A model generated the notes under the pieces. That model was given only the letters and a program-made list of their open reading frames with translations, was not told the DNA's origin and searched no databases. This document shows, in pieces, positions 17,342 to 25,778 of a stretch of DNA of 64,000 nucleotides (positions are counted from its first letter, which is position 1; every line of letters starts with the position of its first letter). The position numbers and the translations under genes were made by a program. The DNA comes from CBDBLK01 sp965243145 (GTDB taxonomy: Bacteria; Bdellovibrionota; Bacteriovoracia; Bacteriovoracales; Bacteriovoracaceae). The DNA lies in contig CBDEUB010000002.1 in the NCBI GenBank assembly GCA_965243145.1, positions 62,001 through 126,000 of the forward strand. The letters are read 5' to 3'.

Positions 17342-18169
17342 ATGAATTCAAAAATAGATTTAAATTCATGTGAAGAGAGGTATCCTTTTAATGAATTTTT
17401 AGAGGAATATCAAGGACAAAAAATTATCTTAGATTTAAGTAAGTTCAAATTTGTGAAACCAGTTGATTCTGTGCACTTGCGGTGTATTTTAGAAAAGGCC
17501 ATTCGTGCAAAAAGTAAAGGACTTATTTCAGATTTTAGTATAGAATATCCTAAAAATTCCGATGTAGAACTATACTTGGGAAGAATCGGACTTTTCAAGG
17601 AATTAAAAGATTATGAATATCCAATGGCAAAGCATGACTCTAATAATTTCTCTGAACTTATTTATATAAAAAATGATTATAACGCAATTCTTGGTGATAA
17701 GGTTCAAGAACTGCTTGAGCGAGGGAAGTTTGCAACTAGCGGACTCATTGATAGCCTTACAAATAGTCTAACTGAAATTGCAGATAATATTTTTTTCCAT
17801 TCAGGAAAATCTTATGGTGAAGGGTGGGGTTATTTTGCAGCACAAACCTATGAAGAAACTTATTTGTCTATGGCCTTTTGTGATGTTGGGATTGGTTTTA
17901 AAGGGTCGTTTGATAGAACGGGCAAATTTAATGATATTAGCGATAAGGATTTGATAGCAAAATCATTTGAGGAATCGGTGACTTCAACAGGTGATCCGTG
18001 GAGAGGTATAGGGTTATATCAGGTTTATGAGTTTATTCGTGACTTTTCCGGTATCATGACTATAGAAAGTGGTAAAGGGAAGGTTGAGATCAAAGATGGT
18101 AAAATTTTAAAAGATGAAATAGCTTGGAATATGAATGGGAGTTTACTTTCCCTTTCTTTGACTTTGTGA
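17342..18169 (+). CDS. GHKL/HATPase-type ATP-binding protein of an ATPase-STAS pair
   Basis: 275 residues, very AT-rich. The N-terminal 110 residues look like a degenerate STAS fold (KIILDLSKFKFVKPVDSVHL). The C-terminal half has GHKL ATPase signs: N-box LTEIADNIFFHSG, G1-like DVGIGFKGSF, and GIGLYQVYEF as a G2-like loop. There is no histidine-phosphotransfer domain, so this is closer to anti-sigma/SpoIIAB-type switches than to sensor kinases. Thirteen bases separate it from the STAS-like gene, which points to a two-protein switch. Target unknown. Confidence 0.75.
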   Translation: MNSKIDLNSCEERYPFNEFLEEYQGQKIILDLSKFKFVKPVDSVHLRCILEKAIRAKSKGLISDFSIEYPKNSDVELYLGRIGLFKELKDYEYPMAKHDSNNFSELIYIKNDYNAILGDKVQELLERGKFATSGLIDSLTNSLTEIADNIFFHSGKSYGEGWGYFAAQTYEETYLSMAFCDVGIGFKGSFDRTGKFNDISDKDLIAKSFEESVTSTGDPWRGIGLYQVYEFIRDFSGIMTIESGKGKVEIKDGKILKDEIAWNMNGSLLSLSLTL

Positions 18170-18181
18170 AAGCGAGTTACT

Positions 18182-18463
18182 GTGAAGATTGATTTAAAAA
18201 GAGCAAAACATTCAAAATTGACGGGAAGAACTCTTGTTGAAAATTGTCTTGAGGGAATTCATTTTAAAAAGGGTGATAAAATTGAGTTAAATTTTGAAGG
18301 TGTCGAATTAGTGAGTCAAAGTTTTCTCAATGAATTATTTAAGCGAATATTTATATCAACAGGAGGCCTTTCTATCAAATTCGTTAATATGTTGCCTTCC
18401 GCTGGAAAAGTTGTCGAAAAAGAATTTGATAGAGTGAAAAATAAAGTCATTCCCTCTTTATAA
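18182..18463 (+). CDS. STAS-like (DUF4325-type) protein
   Basis: 93 residues starting VKIDLKRAKHSKL (GTG). The pattern of GDKIELNFEGVELVSQSFLNELF, then IKFVNMLPSAGKVVEKEFDRV fits the STAS-like DUF4325 family, usually encoded right next to a HATPase-like protein as here. By analogy with SpoIIAA it may be the binding partner and substrate of the ATPase (inference). Its C-terminal third is duplicated at 15297-15434. Confidence 0.7.
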   Translation: MKIDLKRAKHSKLTGRTLVENCLEGIHFKKGDKIELNFEGVELVSQSFLNELFKRIFISTGGLSIKFVNMLPSAGKVVEKEFDRVKNKVIPSL

Positions 18464-18515
18464 ATTTTTGCTCTTTCTTTGAGATTTTCAGGAACAAAAA
18501 GGTTGGCCCAAGTTT
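18361..18515 (+). repeat. 155-bp direct repeat (second copy of 15296-15451)
   Basis: The sequence from AGGAGGCCTTTC through the gene end to CCAAGTTT is nearly identical to 15296-15451, same orientation, about 3.06 kb apart. The repeats bracket the XRE, hypothetical, GNAT and ATPase/STAS genes. Recombination between them would delete that block. Confidence 0.85.
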
Positions 18516-18524
18516 ATGGTGGCC

Positions 18525-18542
18525 TTTAGCAAAACACATGGG
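18525..18542 (+). repeat. 18-bp direct repeat, copy 2
   Basis: Second copy of TTTAGCAAAACACATGGG (first at 17123-17140). Confidence 0.5.
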
Positions 18543-18557
18543 CCATAAAATTACAAC

Positions 18558-18707
18558 CTATTGCGCTAATAAACTCAAATTTTCCATGCCTTCCGTATTG
18601 CCATAGAGCGTCAAGAGATTGATTTTATTGAAAAGACCGATTTTAAAGAGGGAGAAGGACTCATTTTTAATTGACTGAAGGTTTTTTATCCAATATGGTT
18701 CCGTCAA
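18558..18707 (-). pseudogene. possible remnant of a coding sequence
   Basis: On the minus strand a 49-codon frame from TTG 18707 (LTEPYWIKNLQSIKNESF, then FNKINLLTLYGNTEGMENL) ends in TAG. It reads like protein but has no RBS, and the frame just upstream (VRGISVSIDGT) breaks with a shift. Likely a decayed gene end; it fills most of the 18464-18749 gap. Confidence 0.3.
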
Positions 18708-18749
18708 TACTAACCGAAATCCCCCGCACGGGGCCAGGGAGAAAATGAT

Positions 18750-19352
18750 ATGAAAAATCCCATGCTTTTACTGGCAACACTGATCCTTTCTATGCCTATC
18801 TTGGCCCAAGAAAAGACGGATGATGACTATTATCGAAAAATAACGACAGGGAGTGAAGGAAAAATTGATACTCGAATCCATATACGCAGAGACCTCTTAA
18901 AATCCGCATTGGAAGAATCTTTAGAGGATGAAGGAGTACAGATCGAAATAAGGCCTCTGGAAGAAGTTCAGCGGCCTAACATAACATTCAAGGATAGCGG
19001 TTTGGAAAAGAATGTGGGACGCTTTGCTAAAGCAGAAATTCCCTTAAATCTCTCGCTCAAGATCGGTGCGGCCAATGATAGCTATAATTTTCGTTGCGAT
19101 TTAACTATAATAAATAAGCACTTTGTCTATAGAATCAGAAGTTTAAATTTTGTGTCTGAAAGTTTGGAAGTTTCAAATTGTACTGCTCACAATCAAAATA
19201 CTGTCTTTATGCCCCATACGATTTTGACTCTTTACAATCATAAAATGGAGGAAGCTATGGCCAATATTACCCAATTTGAATGTAGGGACAAAATTCAGTT
19301 CTCCAATCGGGAGTGCAACGAGTGGAGAGAAGTGATAAGTGTAAGATATTAA
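18750..19352 (+). CDS. exported protein of unknown function
   Basis: 200 residues with a clear Sec signal (LLLATLILSMPILAQ, cleavage after AQ or at LAQ-EK). The mature part is charged and strand-rich (IHIRRDLLKSALEES, LNLSLKIGAANDSYNFRCDL) with four cysteines that could form disulfides in the periplasm. No family recognised. Last gene of the AT-rich region; GC rises right after it. Confidence 0.65.
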   Translation: MKNPMLLLATLILSMPILAQEKTDDDYYRKITTGSEGKIDTRIHIRRDLLKSALEESLEDEGVQIEIRPLEEVQRPNITFKDSGLEKNVGRFAKAEIPLNLSLKIGAANDSYNFRCDLTIINKHFVYRIRSLNFVSESLEVSNCTAHNQNTVFMPHTILTLYNHKMEEAMANITQFECRDKIQFSNRECNEWREVISVRY

Positions 19353-19388
19353 ATATTCTCATATTGTCCCCGCCACGGGTTTTAATCT

Positions 19389-19838
19389 ATGCTTTCCCGA
19401 AAAGAACAATCCCGCCCAGGTAGGCCCTTGCCGGAGCAATGGCATGGAGAGTTGCGAGAGGCCCTGGCCAATCTCTACGGAGATCGGGCCAAGGGTGAGG
19501 GGAAGGCGTTTCAAGTCCACGGATTCACCTATCCCGACGAGCTTTTTTTGGCGGTTTCCTACTCTGGCCCAGAGGGTGACAGTGCGGCCCCCACTACCTA
19601 CATGGCCTCCGCCGACTTGGGAGACGGGGAAGCGGCGAAAGAGAACCCCAAAACATTGTTTGATGTGCTGATCGATTCGGTGGGCCTTTTTTTTGAGGCC
19701 TTCTTTGGCCATCCCCGGGAAGATTTTTATCGCGGAACTTGGTGCGAGAGCGAGATGCGGGGGCATACATTTTACTATAGGGTGACCCGGGAAAATGTGG
19801 CCCTCACTTTGCGGGCGGACGAACTTTTGGGGGAGTGA
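19389..19838 (+). CDS. conserved-looking hypothetical protein
   Basis: 149 residues, cytosolic, with GC-rich housekeeping-type codon use. It opens MLSRKEQSRPGRPLPEQWHG; internal features are LREALANLYGD and the aromatic GHTFYYRVTRENV near the C-terminus. No motif I can assign. Its last 35 bp overlap the convergent aroK. The composition and absence of a signal make it a real gene, but its function is unknown. Confidence 0.6.
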   Translation: MLSRKEQSRPGRPLPEQWHGELREALANLYGDRAKGEGKAFQVHGFTYPDELFLAVSYSGPEGDSAAPTTYMASADLGDGEAAKENPKTLFDVLIDSVGLFFEAFFGHPREDFYRGTWCESEMRGHTFYYRVTRENVALTLRADELLGE

Positions 19839-20343
19839 GCTTTTCTTTAATTTGCCGCCAGGTGATCTGGCGGCACTGTTCGGGAGAGAGGGCCAAATCG
19901 GCCCGGCGGTAGTGGCCCAGGCGCGAGCGGTAGAGTTTTTCAAAGGCAGCACGGCCTCCGTTGGCGAGGGGCCTCTGGCCCAGTTGGGATGGCCCGTGGG
20001 AGCGCTGCCAGCAAATGTCCACGGGGCAATTGATCCACACCAATTGGGCGTGGGAGTGGGAGCGCAAAAGTGGCAGGCCCCCCTCTTCCAGTGCCCCACC
20101 GCCGAGGGCAAAAAGGCCCGGACGGGCGTGGGCCAGGGTTTCCTTTAAAAGTTCCCTTTCCCGGCGGCGAAAGGCACTCCATCCCTCCCGTTGCACCCAG
20201 GTGGAGAGGCCAGGGTGGGGGGAGTCTTGCAGCAATTTTTGGTCAAAATCCAGGGAAACTTCTCCGGCCTCCAGATCGCGCGCCCAAATTTGCCGCCAAG
20301 TGCTTTTGCCACTGCCCATAAAACCGCACAGATAGATTTGCAT
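19804..20343 (-). CDS. aroK: shikimate kinase
   Basis: 179 residues, full length. Phosphorylates shikimate at the 3-OH with ATP in the shikimate pathway to aromatic amino acids. Walker A is GFMGSGKST (residues 7-15); DFD near 33 binds shikimate; FRRRE near 60 and the GGG near 82 (ALGGGALEEG) are shikimate-site motifs; RPLA and YRSRLGHYRRAD carry the lid and C-terminal Arg. Trp follows the P-loop Thr, a little unusual. Divergent from rpmF. Confidence 0.93.
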   Translation of the reverse strand: MQIYLCGFMGSGKSTWRQIWARDLEAGEVSLDFDQKLLQDSPHPGLSTWVQREGWSAFRRRERELLKETLAHARPGLFALGGGALEEGGLPLLRSHSHAQLVWINCPVDICWQRSHGPSQLGQRPLANGGRAAFEKLYRSRLGHYRRADLALSPEQCRQITWRQIKEKLTPPKVRPPAK

Positions 20344-20458
20344 CGGGGCAAATATACCTCTAAAAGTGTAAAAGAACTTGTCTTTTGGAGAAGAGTACTT
20401 TAAAGTCGGAATTCTGCTAGGTGAATAAAACCTTGGCGAACTCCCCTTGGAGGTTGAT

Positions 20459-20674
20459 ATGGCAGTGCCTAAGAAAAAAACCAGCCCCTCCCGCCGCGGA
20501 TTGAGGCGCGCCGGGCAACACCACCGGCTCTACCGCAAATACACCCGCCCCTGTAGCAATTGTGGCGCATATTGTCTCTCCCACACCGTTTGCCCGAGTT
20601 GTGGCCACTACAAGGGCCGACAAGTCCTCTCCATCCAGGCCGATAGCGAGGACGAGGAAGAGGGAGAAGAGTAA
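20459..20674 (+). CDS. rpmF: ribosomal protein L32
   Basis: The start is ATG 20459 (MAVPKKKTSPSRRG) with GGAGG five bases upstream. 71 residues. The zinc-ribbon cysteines are present (CSNC and CPSC). The C-terminus carries an acidic tail (DSEDEEEGEE) beyond the usual L32 length. First gene of the fatty-acid operon; plsX, often between rpmF and fabH, is absent. Confidence 0.96.
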   Translation: MAVPKKKTSPSRRGLRRAGQHHRLYRKYTRPCSNCGAYCLSHTVCPSCGHYKGRQVLSIQADSEDEEEGEE

Positions 20675-20692
20675 CCCCGCCCCCCTTTGCCT

Positions 20693-21700
20693 ATGAATTT
20701 ACCGGGCCTTAAAGTCAAAATTCTTGGCACGGGTGCTTACCACCCCAAAAAAATTCTTTCCAACAAAGATTTGGAAAAGATGGTGGACACCGACGACCAG
20801 TGGATTTACACCCGCACGGGCATCAGAGAGCGCCGGATTTGTTCCACTGAGGGGGGGGAGTGGCCCAGTGATATGGCCATGCACGCCACCAGAGAGGCCT
20901 TGGACAATGCGGGCCTTTCTCCCAACCAGTTAGACATGATCATTTTTGCCACCGTGACCCCGGATCAAAAGCTGCCCAACACCGCCTCCATTTTGCAGCA
21001 GAAGTTGGAGATTACCAATCAGTGCACTTGCCTGGACATTTCAGTGGCCTGTTCGGGGTTTGTCTACGGGGCCAATATGGCCACCAGTTTGATCCGCACG
21101 GGCCAAGCGGAACGGGTTTTGGTGGTGGGTGCGGAAATGCTCAGTCAGGAACTCGACTGGAGCGACCGCAATGTGTGCATTTTATTTGGCGACGGTTGTG
21201 GTTGCGCCATTTTTGGGCCAGGGGAAGAGAGGGGGGACTCCGATGTGTACGCCACTTATATGGGGGCCGATGGTGCTGGCCGGGAATTTTTTGATCACCC
21301 CATCGGCGGGGCGGTCAACCCCATCACCATGGAACGCTTGCAGAGCGGCGACCACTTTATGCGCATGAAGGGCAACGAAATGTTTAAAGTCGCCTCGCGC
21401 ACCCTGGCGCAAAACGCCCGTTGGGCCTTGGAGAGGGCGGGGATGCGCTCCAGTCAGGTGGATTGGCTCATCCCCCATCAGGCCAATATAAGGATTATCG
21501 AGGCGGCGGCCAAAATGCTGGATTTTCCCATGGAGCGGGTGGTGCTCAATATTGAAAAGTACGGCAATACCTCGGCGGCCTCGGTTCCCATGGCCCTGCA
21601 TGAAGGCATCGCCCAGGGGCGGATTAAACGGGGGGAGGTGCTTTTATTCAACGCTTTTGGGGCGGGGTTGACCTTTGGTTCCACCCTGCTGAGGTACTAG
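20693..21700 (+). CDS. fabH: 3-oxoacyl-[ACP] synthase III
   Basis: KAS III, about 335 residues. It starts fatty-acid synthesis by condensing acetyl-CoA (or a branched acyl-CoA) with malonyl-ACP. The catalytic triad is visible: Cys near residue 119 in DISVACSGF, His in IPHQANIRI, Asn in EKYGNTSAAS. ATG 20693 is chosen; TTG 20687 is in frame two codons earlier. Neither has a good Shine-Dalgarno, so coupling to rpmF, 18 bp upstream, is likely. Confidence 0.96.
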   Translation: MNLPGLKVKILGTGAYHPKKILSNKDLEKMVDTDDQWIYTRTGIRERRICSTEGGEWPSDMAMHATREALDNAGLSPNQLDMIIFATVTPDQKLPNTASILQQKLEITNQCTCLDISVACSGFVYGANMATSLIRTGQAERVLVVGAEMLSQELDWSDRNVCILFGDGCGCAIFGPGEERGDSDVYATYMGADGAGREFFDHPIGGAVNPITMERLQSGDHFMRMKGNEMFKVASRTLAQNARWALERAGMRSSQVDWLIPHQANIRIIEAAAKMLDFPMERVVLNIEKYGNTSAASVPMALHEGIAQGRIKRGEVLLFNAFGAGLTFGSTLLRY

Positions 21701-21710
21701 AGAGGCCCGG

Positions 21711-22709
21711 GTGCAAGTTCCAGTGGTTTTGCTTTTTCCCGGGCAGGGTTCTCAGTACATGGGCATGGGCCAAATTTTTGAAGGCCAAGAAGGAGAACAG
21801 TGGCGGGAGCGGATCGATCGGGCGGTAGGTTATCCCCTATCCCGGATCATGCTTGAGGGGCCAGAGGAAAAGCTGACCTTGACGGCCAATGCCCAGCCCG
21901 CCATCGTCGCCCACTCCATGGTGTTGTTCCAGCGCTTACAAATAGAGTTGGCCCAAATGGGGGCCACCATCGAGTGGGCCTTGGGCCATTCGGTGGGGGA
22001 GTACGCCGCCCTGTGTGCCGCCGGGGCGATGGAATTGGAAGACGCTTTGCAAGCGGTGCATTGGCGCGGCCAATTTATGCAAGAGGCAGTGCCGGTGGGT
22101 GAGGGCACTATGGTAGCGGTGCTGAAAATCCCCGCAGAGATAGTCGAAGAGGCCTGCCGGCAGTGTTCCCGCCCGGATTCCCAAGTCATGCCCGCCAACT
22201 ACAACACTCCCGAGCAAACAGTCATTTCGGGGCACACCGCCGCTTGCCGGCGCGCCGTCGAGTGGCTCAAAGACACTGTGCCCCAACCCCACCGCTGTGT
22301 GCAACTCAGCGTCTCCGCTCCCTTTCACTCGGGCCTTATGTCTCCCGCGGCGGATCGCCTGGTGGAAAAATTGGATCAGTTGAAATCCTGGCGCTCGCCG
22401 CGCTTCCCCTATATCGCCAATGTGGATGCCAAACCCTATTCCCCCTCGACAGAACCTGCCACGATCCGAGACAATCTTTATCGGCAAGTGGCGCGGCCCG
22501 TGTTGTGGACTCAATCCGTGGAGCAATTGCCCCCCCACGCCTTGTGCATCGAAGTGGGGCCGGGCCAAACTCTGGCCGGAATGATGCGCAAGATGCGGGG
22601 AAGAGCGGGGGGCCAAGTGGTTTCCCTGGATGGCGAGCAGGCCTTTCAAAAGTTGCGGCGGGCATTGGAAGAGGCGCACAGTGAACGGGTGGCCACTCTG
22701 GCCAGGTGA
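21711..22709 (+). CDS. fabD: malonyl-CoA:ACP malonyltransferase
   Basis: 332 residues, GTG start. Transfers malonyl from CoA to ACP. LFPGQGSQ at the N-terminus, the nucleophile Ser in GHSVGEYAAL near 98, Arg in the WRGQFMQ motif near 122, His in SAPFHSGLM near 206. The long C-terminal helix ends SERVATLAR. Ten bases downstream of fabH, so operonic. Confidence 0.96.
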   Translation: MQVPVVLLFPGQGSQYMGMGQIFEGQEGEQWRERIDRAVGYPLSRIMLEGPEEKLTLTANAQPAIVAHSMVLFQRLQIELAQMGATIEWALGHSVGEYAALCAAGAMELEDALQAVHWRGQFMQEAVPVGEGTMVAVLKIPAEIVEEACRQCSRPDSQVMPANYNTPEQTVISGHTAACRRAVEWLKDTVPQPHRCVQLSVSAPFHSGLMSPAADRLVEKLDQLKSWRSPRFPYIANVDAKPYSPSTEPATIRDNLYRQVARPVLWTQSVEQLPPHALCIEVGPGQTLAGMMRKMRGRAGGQVVSLDGEQAFQKLRRALEEAHSERVATLAR

Positions 22710-22783
22710 ATGGTCTGGATTATGCAATTAAAAGGGAGTATAACCCCTCACGACGAATAACTATTAGAAGGAGAGATGAAGAC

Positions 22784-23017
22784 ATGCAGGACAAAGTGAT
22801 CAAACTGGTCTGTGAGGCCACCAAAGTGGAACCTTCCAAAGTGAAATTGGAAACCAATTTTGTGGACGACCTCAATTTGGATTCCCTCGACACCGTCGAG
22901 TTGATGATGAAAATGGAGGACGAATTTGGCATCGAGATTCCCGAGGAACAAGCGGAAAAACTGAGAACCGTGCAAGATGTGGTGTCTTATTTGGAAAGCA
23001 ATTTACAGGCGAATTGA
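22784..23017 (+). CDS. acpP: acyl carrier protein
   Basis: 77 residues from ATG 22784 (MQDKVIKLV), with AAGGAG ten bases upstream; the longer frame from 22706 lacks support. The phosphopantetheine Ser lies in DLNLDSLDTVEL, a strict match to the ACP signature. Acidic throughout. Carries growing acyl chains between the enzymes encoded on either side. Confidence 0.97.
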   Translation: MQDKVIKLVCEATKVEPSKVKLETNFVDDLNLDSLDTVELMMKMEDEFGIEIPEEQAEKLRTVQDVVSYLESNLQAN

Positions 23018-23025
23018 TCATTCCC

Positions 23026-24288
23026 ATGACAAGGCGAGTGGCAGTGACGGGAATGGGCCTGGTGTGCGGCCTCGGCGACGAGGTAGAGAGGGTTTGGCAC
23101 AGACTCTTGGATGGCCAATCGGGCATTTCCTTCATTGAACAGATGGACACCGGCGACCTTCCGGTAAATATCGCCGGAGAAGTCAAAAATTTCCAATTGA
23201 GCGAAGGCCTCTTGCCCCTCAAAGATCAGGGCCATTACGACCGCTTTACCTTATTTGCTCTGTACGCCGCCGATCGCGCCCTGGCACAGGCGAATCTCAA
23301 AGGCGATGACGGACGGGTTCCCGACGGGTGCGCTACCGCCGCCATTTTAGGGGTGGGCATGGGGGGCATGCCGGTCATCGAAAAAAATTATCAACTTTAT
23401 TTACAGCGGGGTTCAAGGCGGGTTTCCCCCTTTTTTGTGCCCGCCGAAATTCCCAATATGGCCCCCGGACTGATCGCCATTCGCTATGGCATTAGGGGGG
23501 CCAACTACGCTATTGCTTCGGCCTGTGCCTCTTCGGCCCACGCCATCGCCGCGGCGGCCGACGAAATTCGCCTGGGAAGGCACCGGGTGGTGGTGGCCGG
23601 AGGGGCGGAAGCGGTGATCAGCAAATTGTCGATTTCCGGTTTTGCCAATATGAAGGCCCTGTCCCGCCGCAATCAAAATCCCGGAGAGGCCTCGCGCCCC
23701 TTCGATCGGGAGCGCGACGGGTTCGTCATGGGGGAAGGGGCGGGGGTTTTGGCCCTGGAGGATTGGGAGAGTGCCCGGGAACGGGGTGCGCCCATTTTGG
23801 CCGAAGTGGTGGGCCACGCTTCCAGTTCCGATGCCTACCACGCCACCGCACCCCACCCCGAAGGGCCTGGGGCGCGCCAGTGTATGCATTTGGCCCTCAA
23901 AGATGCCGGCATTGGGCCAGAGCAAGTCGGTTATATCAACGCCCACGGCACTGCCACTCCCCAGGGCGACCTGGCCGAAACAGTAGCGGTTAAAGAGGTT
24001 TTCGGGGAGCACGCCCACCGTTTGGCCATATCTTCCAGCAAGTCGATGACGGGCCACTTATTGGGGGCGGCCGGGGGACTGGAGAGTATCTTTTGCGTCC
24101 AGGCCCTGCGCACGGGGCATCTTCCCCCCACTGCCAACTTGGACAACCCCGATCCCGATTGCGATCTCAACTACCTCCCCCGGCAGAGTGTTGAGCGGCG
24201 GGTGGACTACGCTCTCAATAACAGTTTCGGCTTTGGCGGCACCAATTGTTCCCTGGTGTTTAAGCGCTATGTTGAAGAGGAGGCCTAA
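23026..24288 (+). CDS. fabF: 3-oxoacyl-[ACP] synthase II
   Basis: KAS II elongation enzyme, about 420 residues. ATG 23026 (MTRRVAVTGMG) is preferred over the in-frame TTG 23014, which overlaps acpP. Active-site Cys in ASACASSAHA, the two His in INAHGTATPQGD and SMTGHLLGAAGG, and the NNSFGFGGTN gatekeeping loop. Its stop is directly followed by the glyA ATG. Confidence 0.96.
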   Translation: MTRRVAVTGMGLVCGLGDEVERVWHRLLDGQSGISFIEQMDTGDLPVNIAGEVKNFQLSEGLLPLKDQGHYDRFTLFALYAADRALAQANLKGDDGRVPDGCATAAILGVGMGGMPVIEKNYQLYLQRGSRRVSPFFVPAEIPNMAPGLIAIRYGIRGANYAIASACASSAHAIAAAADEIRLGRHRVVVAGGAEAVISKLSISGFANMKALSRRNQNPGEASRPFDRERDGFVMGEGAGVLALEDWESARERGAPILAEVVGHASSSDAYHATAPHPEGPGARQCMHLALKDAGIGPEQVGYINAHGTATPQGDLAETVAVKEVFGEHAHRLAISSSKSMTGHLLGAAGGLESIFCVQALRTGHLPPTANLDNPDPDCDLNYLPRQSVERRVDYALNNSFGFGGTNCSLVFKRYVEEEA

Positions 24289-25542
24289 ATGGATTTGCTG
24301 AAAAGTTGTGATCCCGAGTTATACGAATGCATTGAGGGGGAGAGATTGCGCCAGGAAGAGGGCCTCGAACTCATCGCCTCGGAAAATTACGCCTCTCCCG
24401 CAGTCATGTTGGCCCAGGGTTCACTGCTCACCAATAAATACGCCGAGGGTTTTCCGCGCAAGCGCTACTACGGCGGTTGTGAGTATGTCGATCGCGCCGA
24501 AGAATTGGCGATTGCCCGGGCCAAAAAATTATTTGATTGCGCTTACGCCAGTGTGCAACCTCACTCCGGCAGCAGTGCCAATATGGCCTGCTATTTTGCC
24601 GTCCTCAAACCGGGGGATCGCATTTTGAGCATGGATTTGGCCCAGGGGGGGCACCTCACCCACGGGTCGAAGGCCAGTTTTTCCGGCAAGCTCTTCGATG
24701 TGGTTCACTATGGCCTCGACTCTCAGACGGAGAGGCTCGACTATGGCCAGGTCGCCGAGGCCGCGCGCCGGTGTGATCCCCCACCCAAACTGGTGATCGC
24801 CGGGGCCTCGGCCTATGCGCGGGTGATCGACTTTGCCCAATTCCGGCGCATTGCCGATGAAGTGGGGGCCTACTTGATGGTGGACATGGCCCACATTGCG
24901 GGATTGGTAGCGGTGGGCCTGCACCCTTCCCCCTTTCCCCACGCCCACCTGGTGACCAGCACCACCCACAAAACTCTACGGGGGCCACGGGGGGGGATCA
25001 TTCTCACCAATGACGAAGCACTGGCAAAAAAGGTCGATTCCAGCGTCTTTCCCGGCATGCAGGGCGGCCCCCTGGAACATGTCATCGCCGCCAAGGCGGT
25101 GGCCTTTAAAGAGGCGCTGGAACCCCAGTTTAAAGATTACCAAGGGCAAGTCTTGGCCAATGCCTCCCGCCTGGCGCGGGAATTGAAAGATCGCGGGGCC
25201 AGTTTAGTTTCCGGCGGAACCGACAACCACCTCTTGATGGCCAAAACCGAGAGCTTTGCCCTCACTGGCAAGGCCGCCGAGCAAATTCTGGAAAGTGTGC
25301 ACCTGACTTGCAACAAAAACATGATCCCGGGCGACCCGCGCTCGCCCTTCGTCACTTCGGGGATTCGCCTGGGCACTCCCGCCGTCACCACCCGCGGCCT
25401 GGGTGAAGAACACATGGCCCAAATCGCCCGGTGGATCGTTTTGGCCCTGGAGAACTCAGAGGATCGGGAGGTGCTCGCCCGGGTGGGGGAAGAAGTGCGC
25501 TCCCTGTGCCGGAATTTTCCCGTCTACCCGGGCCTGTTTTAG
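24289..25542 (+). CDS. glyA: serine hydroxymethyltransferase
   Basis: 417 residues, full length; PLP enzyme converting serine and tetrahydrofolate to glycine and methylene-THF. PLP Lys in TSTTHKTLRGPRGG near 229; other hallmarks are ELIASENYAS, YAEGFPRKRYYGGCEYVD and FPGMQGGP. Starts at the first base after the fabF stop. fabF-glyA linkage is seen in several delta-proteobacterial genomes. Confidence 0.97.
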   Translation: MDLLKSCDPELYECIEGERLRQEEGLELIASENYASPAVMLAQGSLLTNKYAEGFPRKRYYGGCEYVDRAEELAIARAKKLFDCAYASVQPHSGSSANMACYFAVLKPGDRILSMDLAQGGHLTHGSKASFSGKLFDVVHYGLDSQTERLDYGQVAEAARRCDPPPKLVIAGASAYARVIDFAQFRRIADEVGAYLMVDMAHIAGLVAVGLHPSPFPHAHLVTSTTHKTLRGPRGGIILTNDEALAKKVDSSVFPGMQGGPLEHVIAAKAVAFKEALEPQFKDYQGQVLANASRLARELKDRGASLVSGGTDNHLLMAKTESFALTGKAAEQILESVHLTCNKNMIPGDPRSPFVTSGIRLGTPAVTTRGLGEEHMAQIARWIVLALENSEDREVLARVGEEVRSLCRNFPVYPGLF

Positions 25543-25560
25543 TATGTCGGCCATTGAGAA

Positions 25561-25778
25561 ATGAAAAACGATAATAAAAGTAAGGTAACTGCTCACAATT
25601 TAGGTCAGATTGGGAGGAAGCGAGACGGAGCGACTGAGGTGTGCAAGGAGCACATCGCAAGGAGTGACGGCGAAGCTGACTCACACGGAGTCGCCAGGAA
25701 GGCGACGAGCGACGACTGCCCTGATGGGCAGTGCCGGAGCAGGATGCGGAGGCAAGATGGCCTGAAGTGTGAGCAGTT
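25561..25778 (+). repeat. repeat element R1, copy 2 (long form)
   Basis: 218 bp, related to 13931-14079. It carries an extra segment near 25685-25755 with hairpin-forming GTCGCC/GGCGAC and ACTGCC/GGGCAGT. Ends AACTGCTC (25587) and GAGCAGTT (25771-25778) pair; in copy 1 the same positions read AAGTGCTC/GAGCACTT, a compensatory change. The right end runs straight into the SDR reading frame. Confidence 0.8.
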
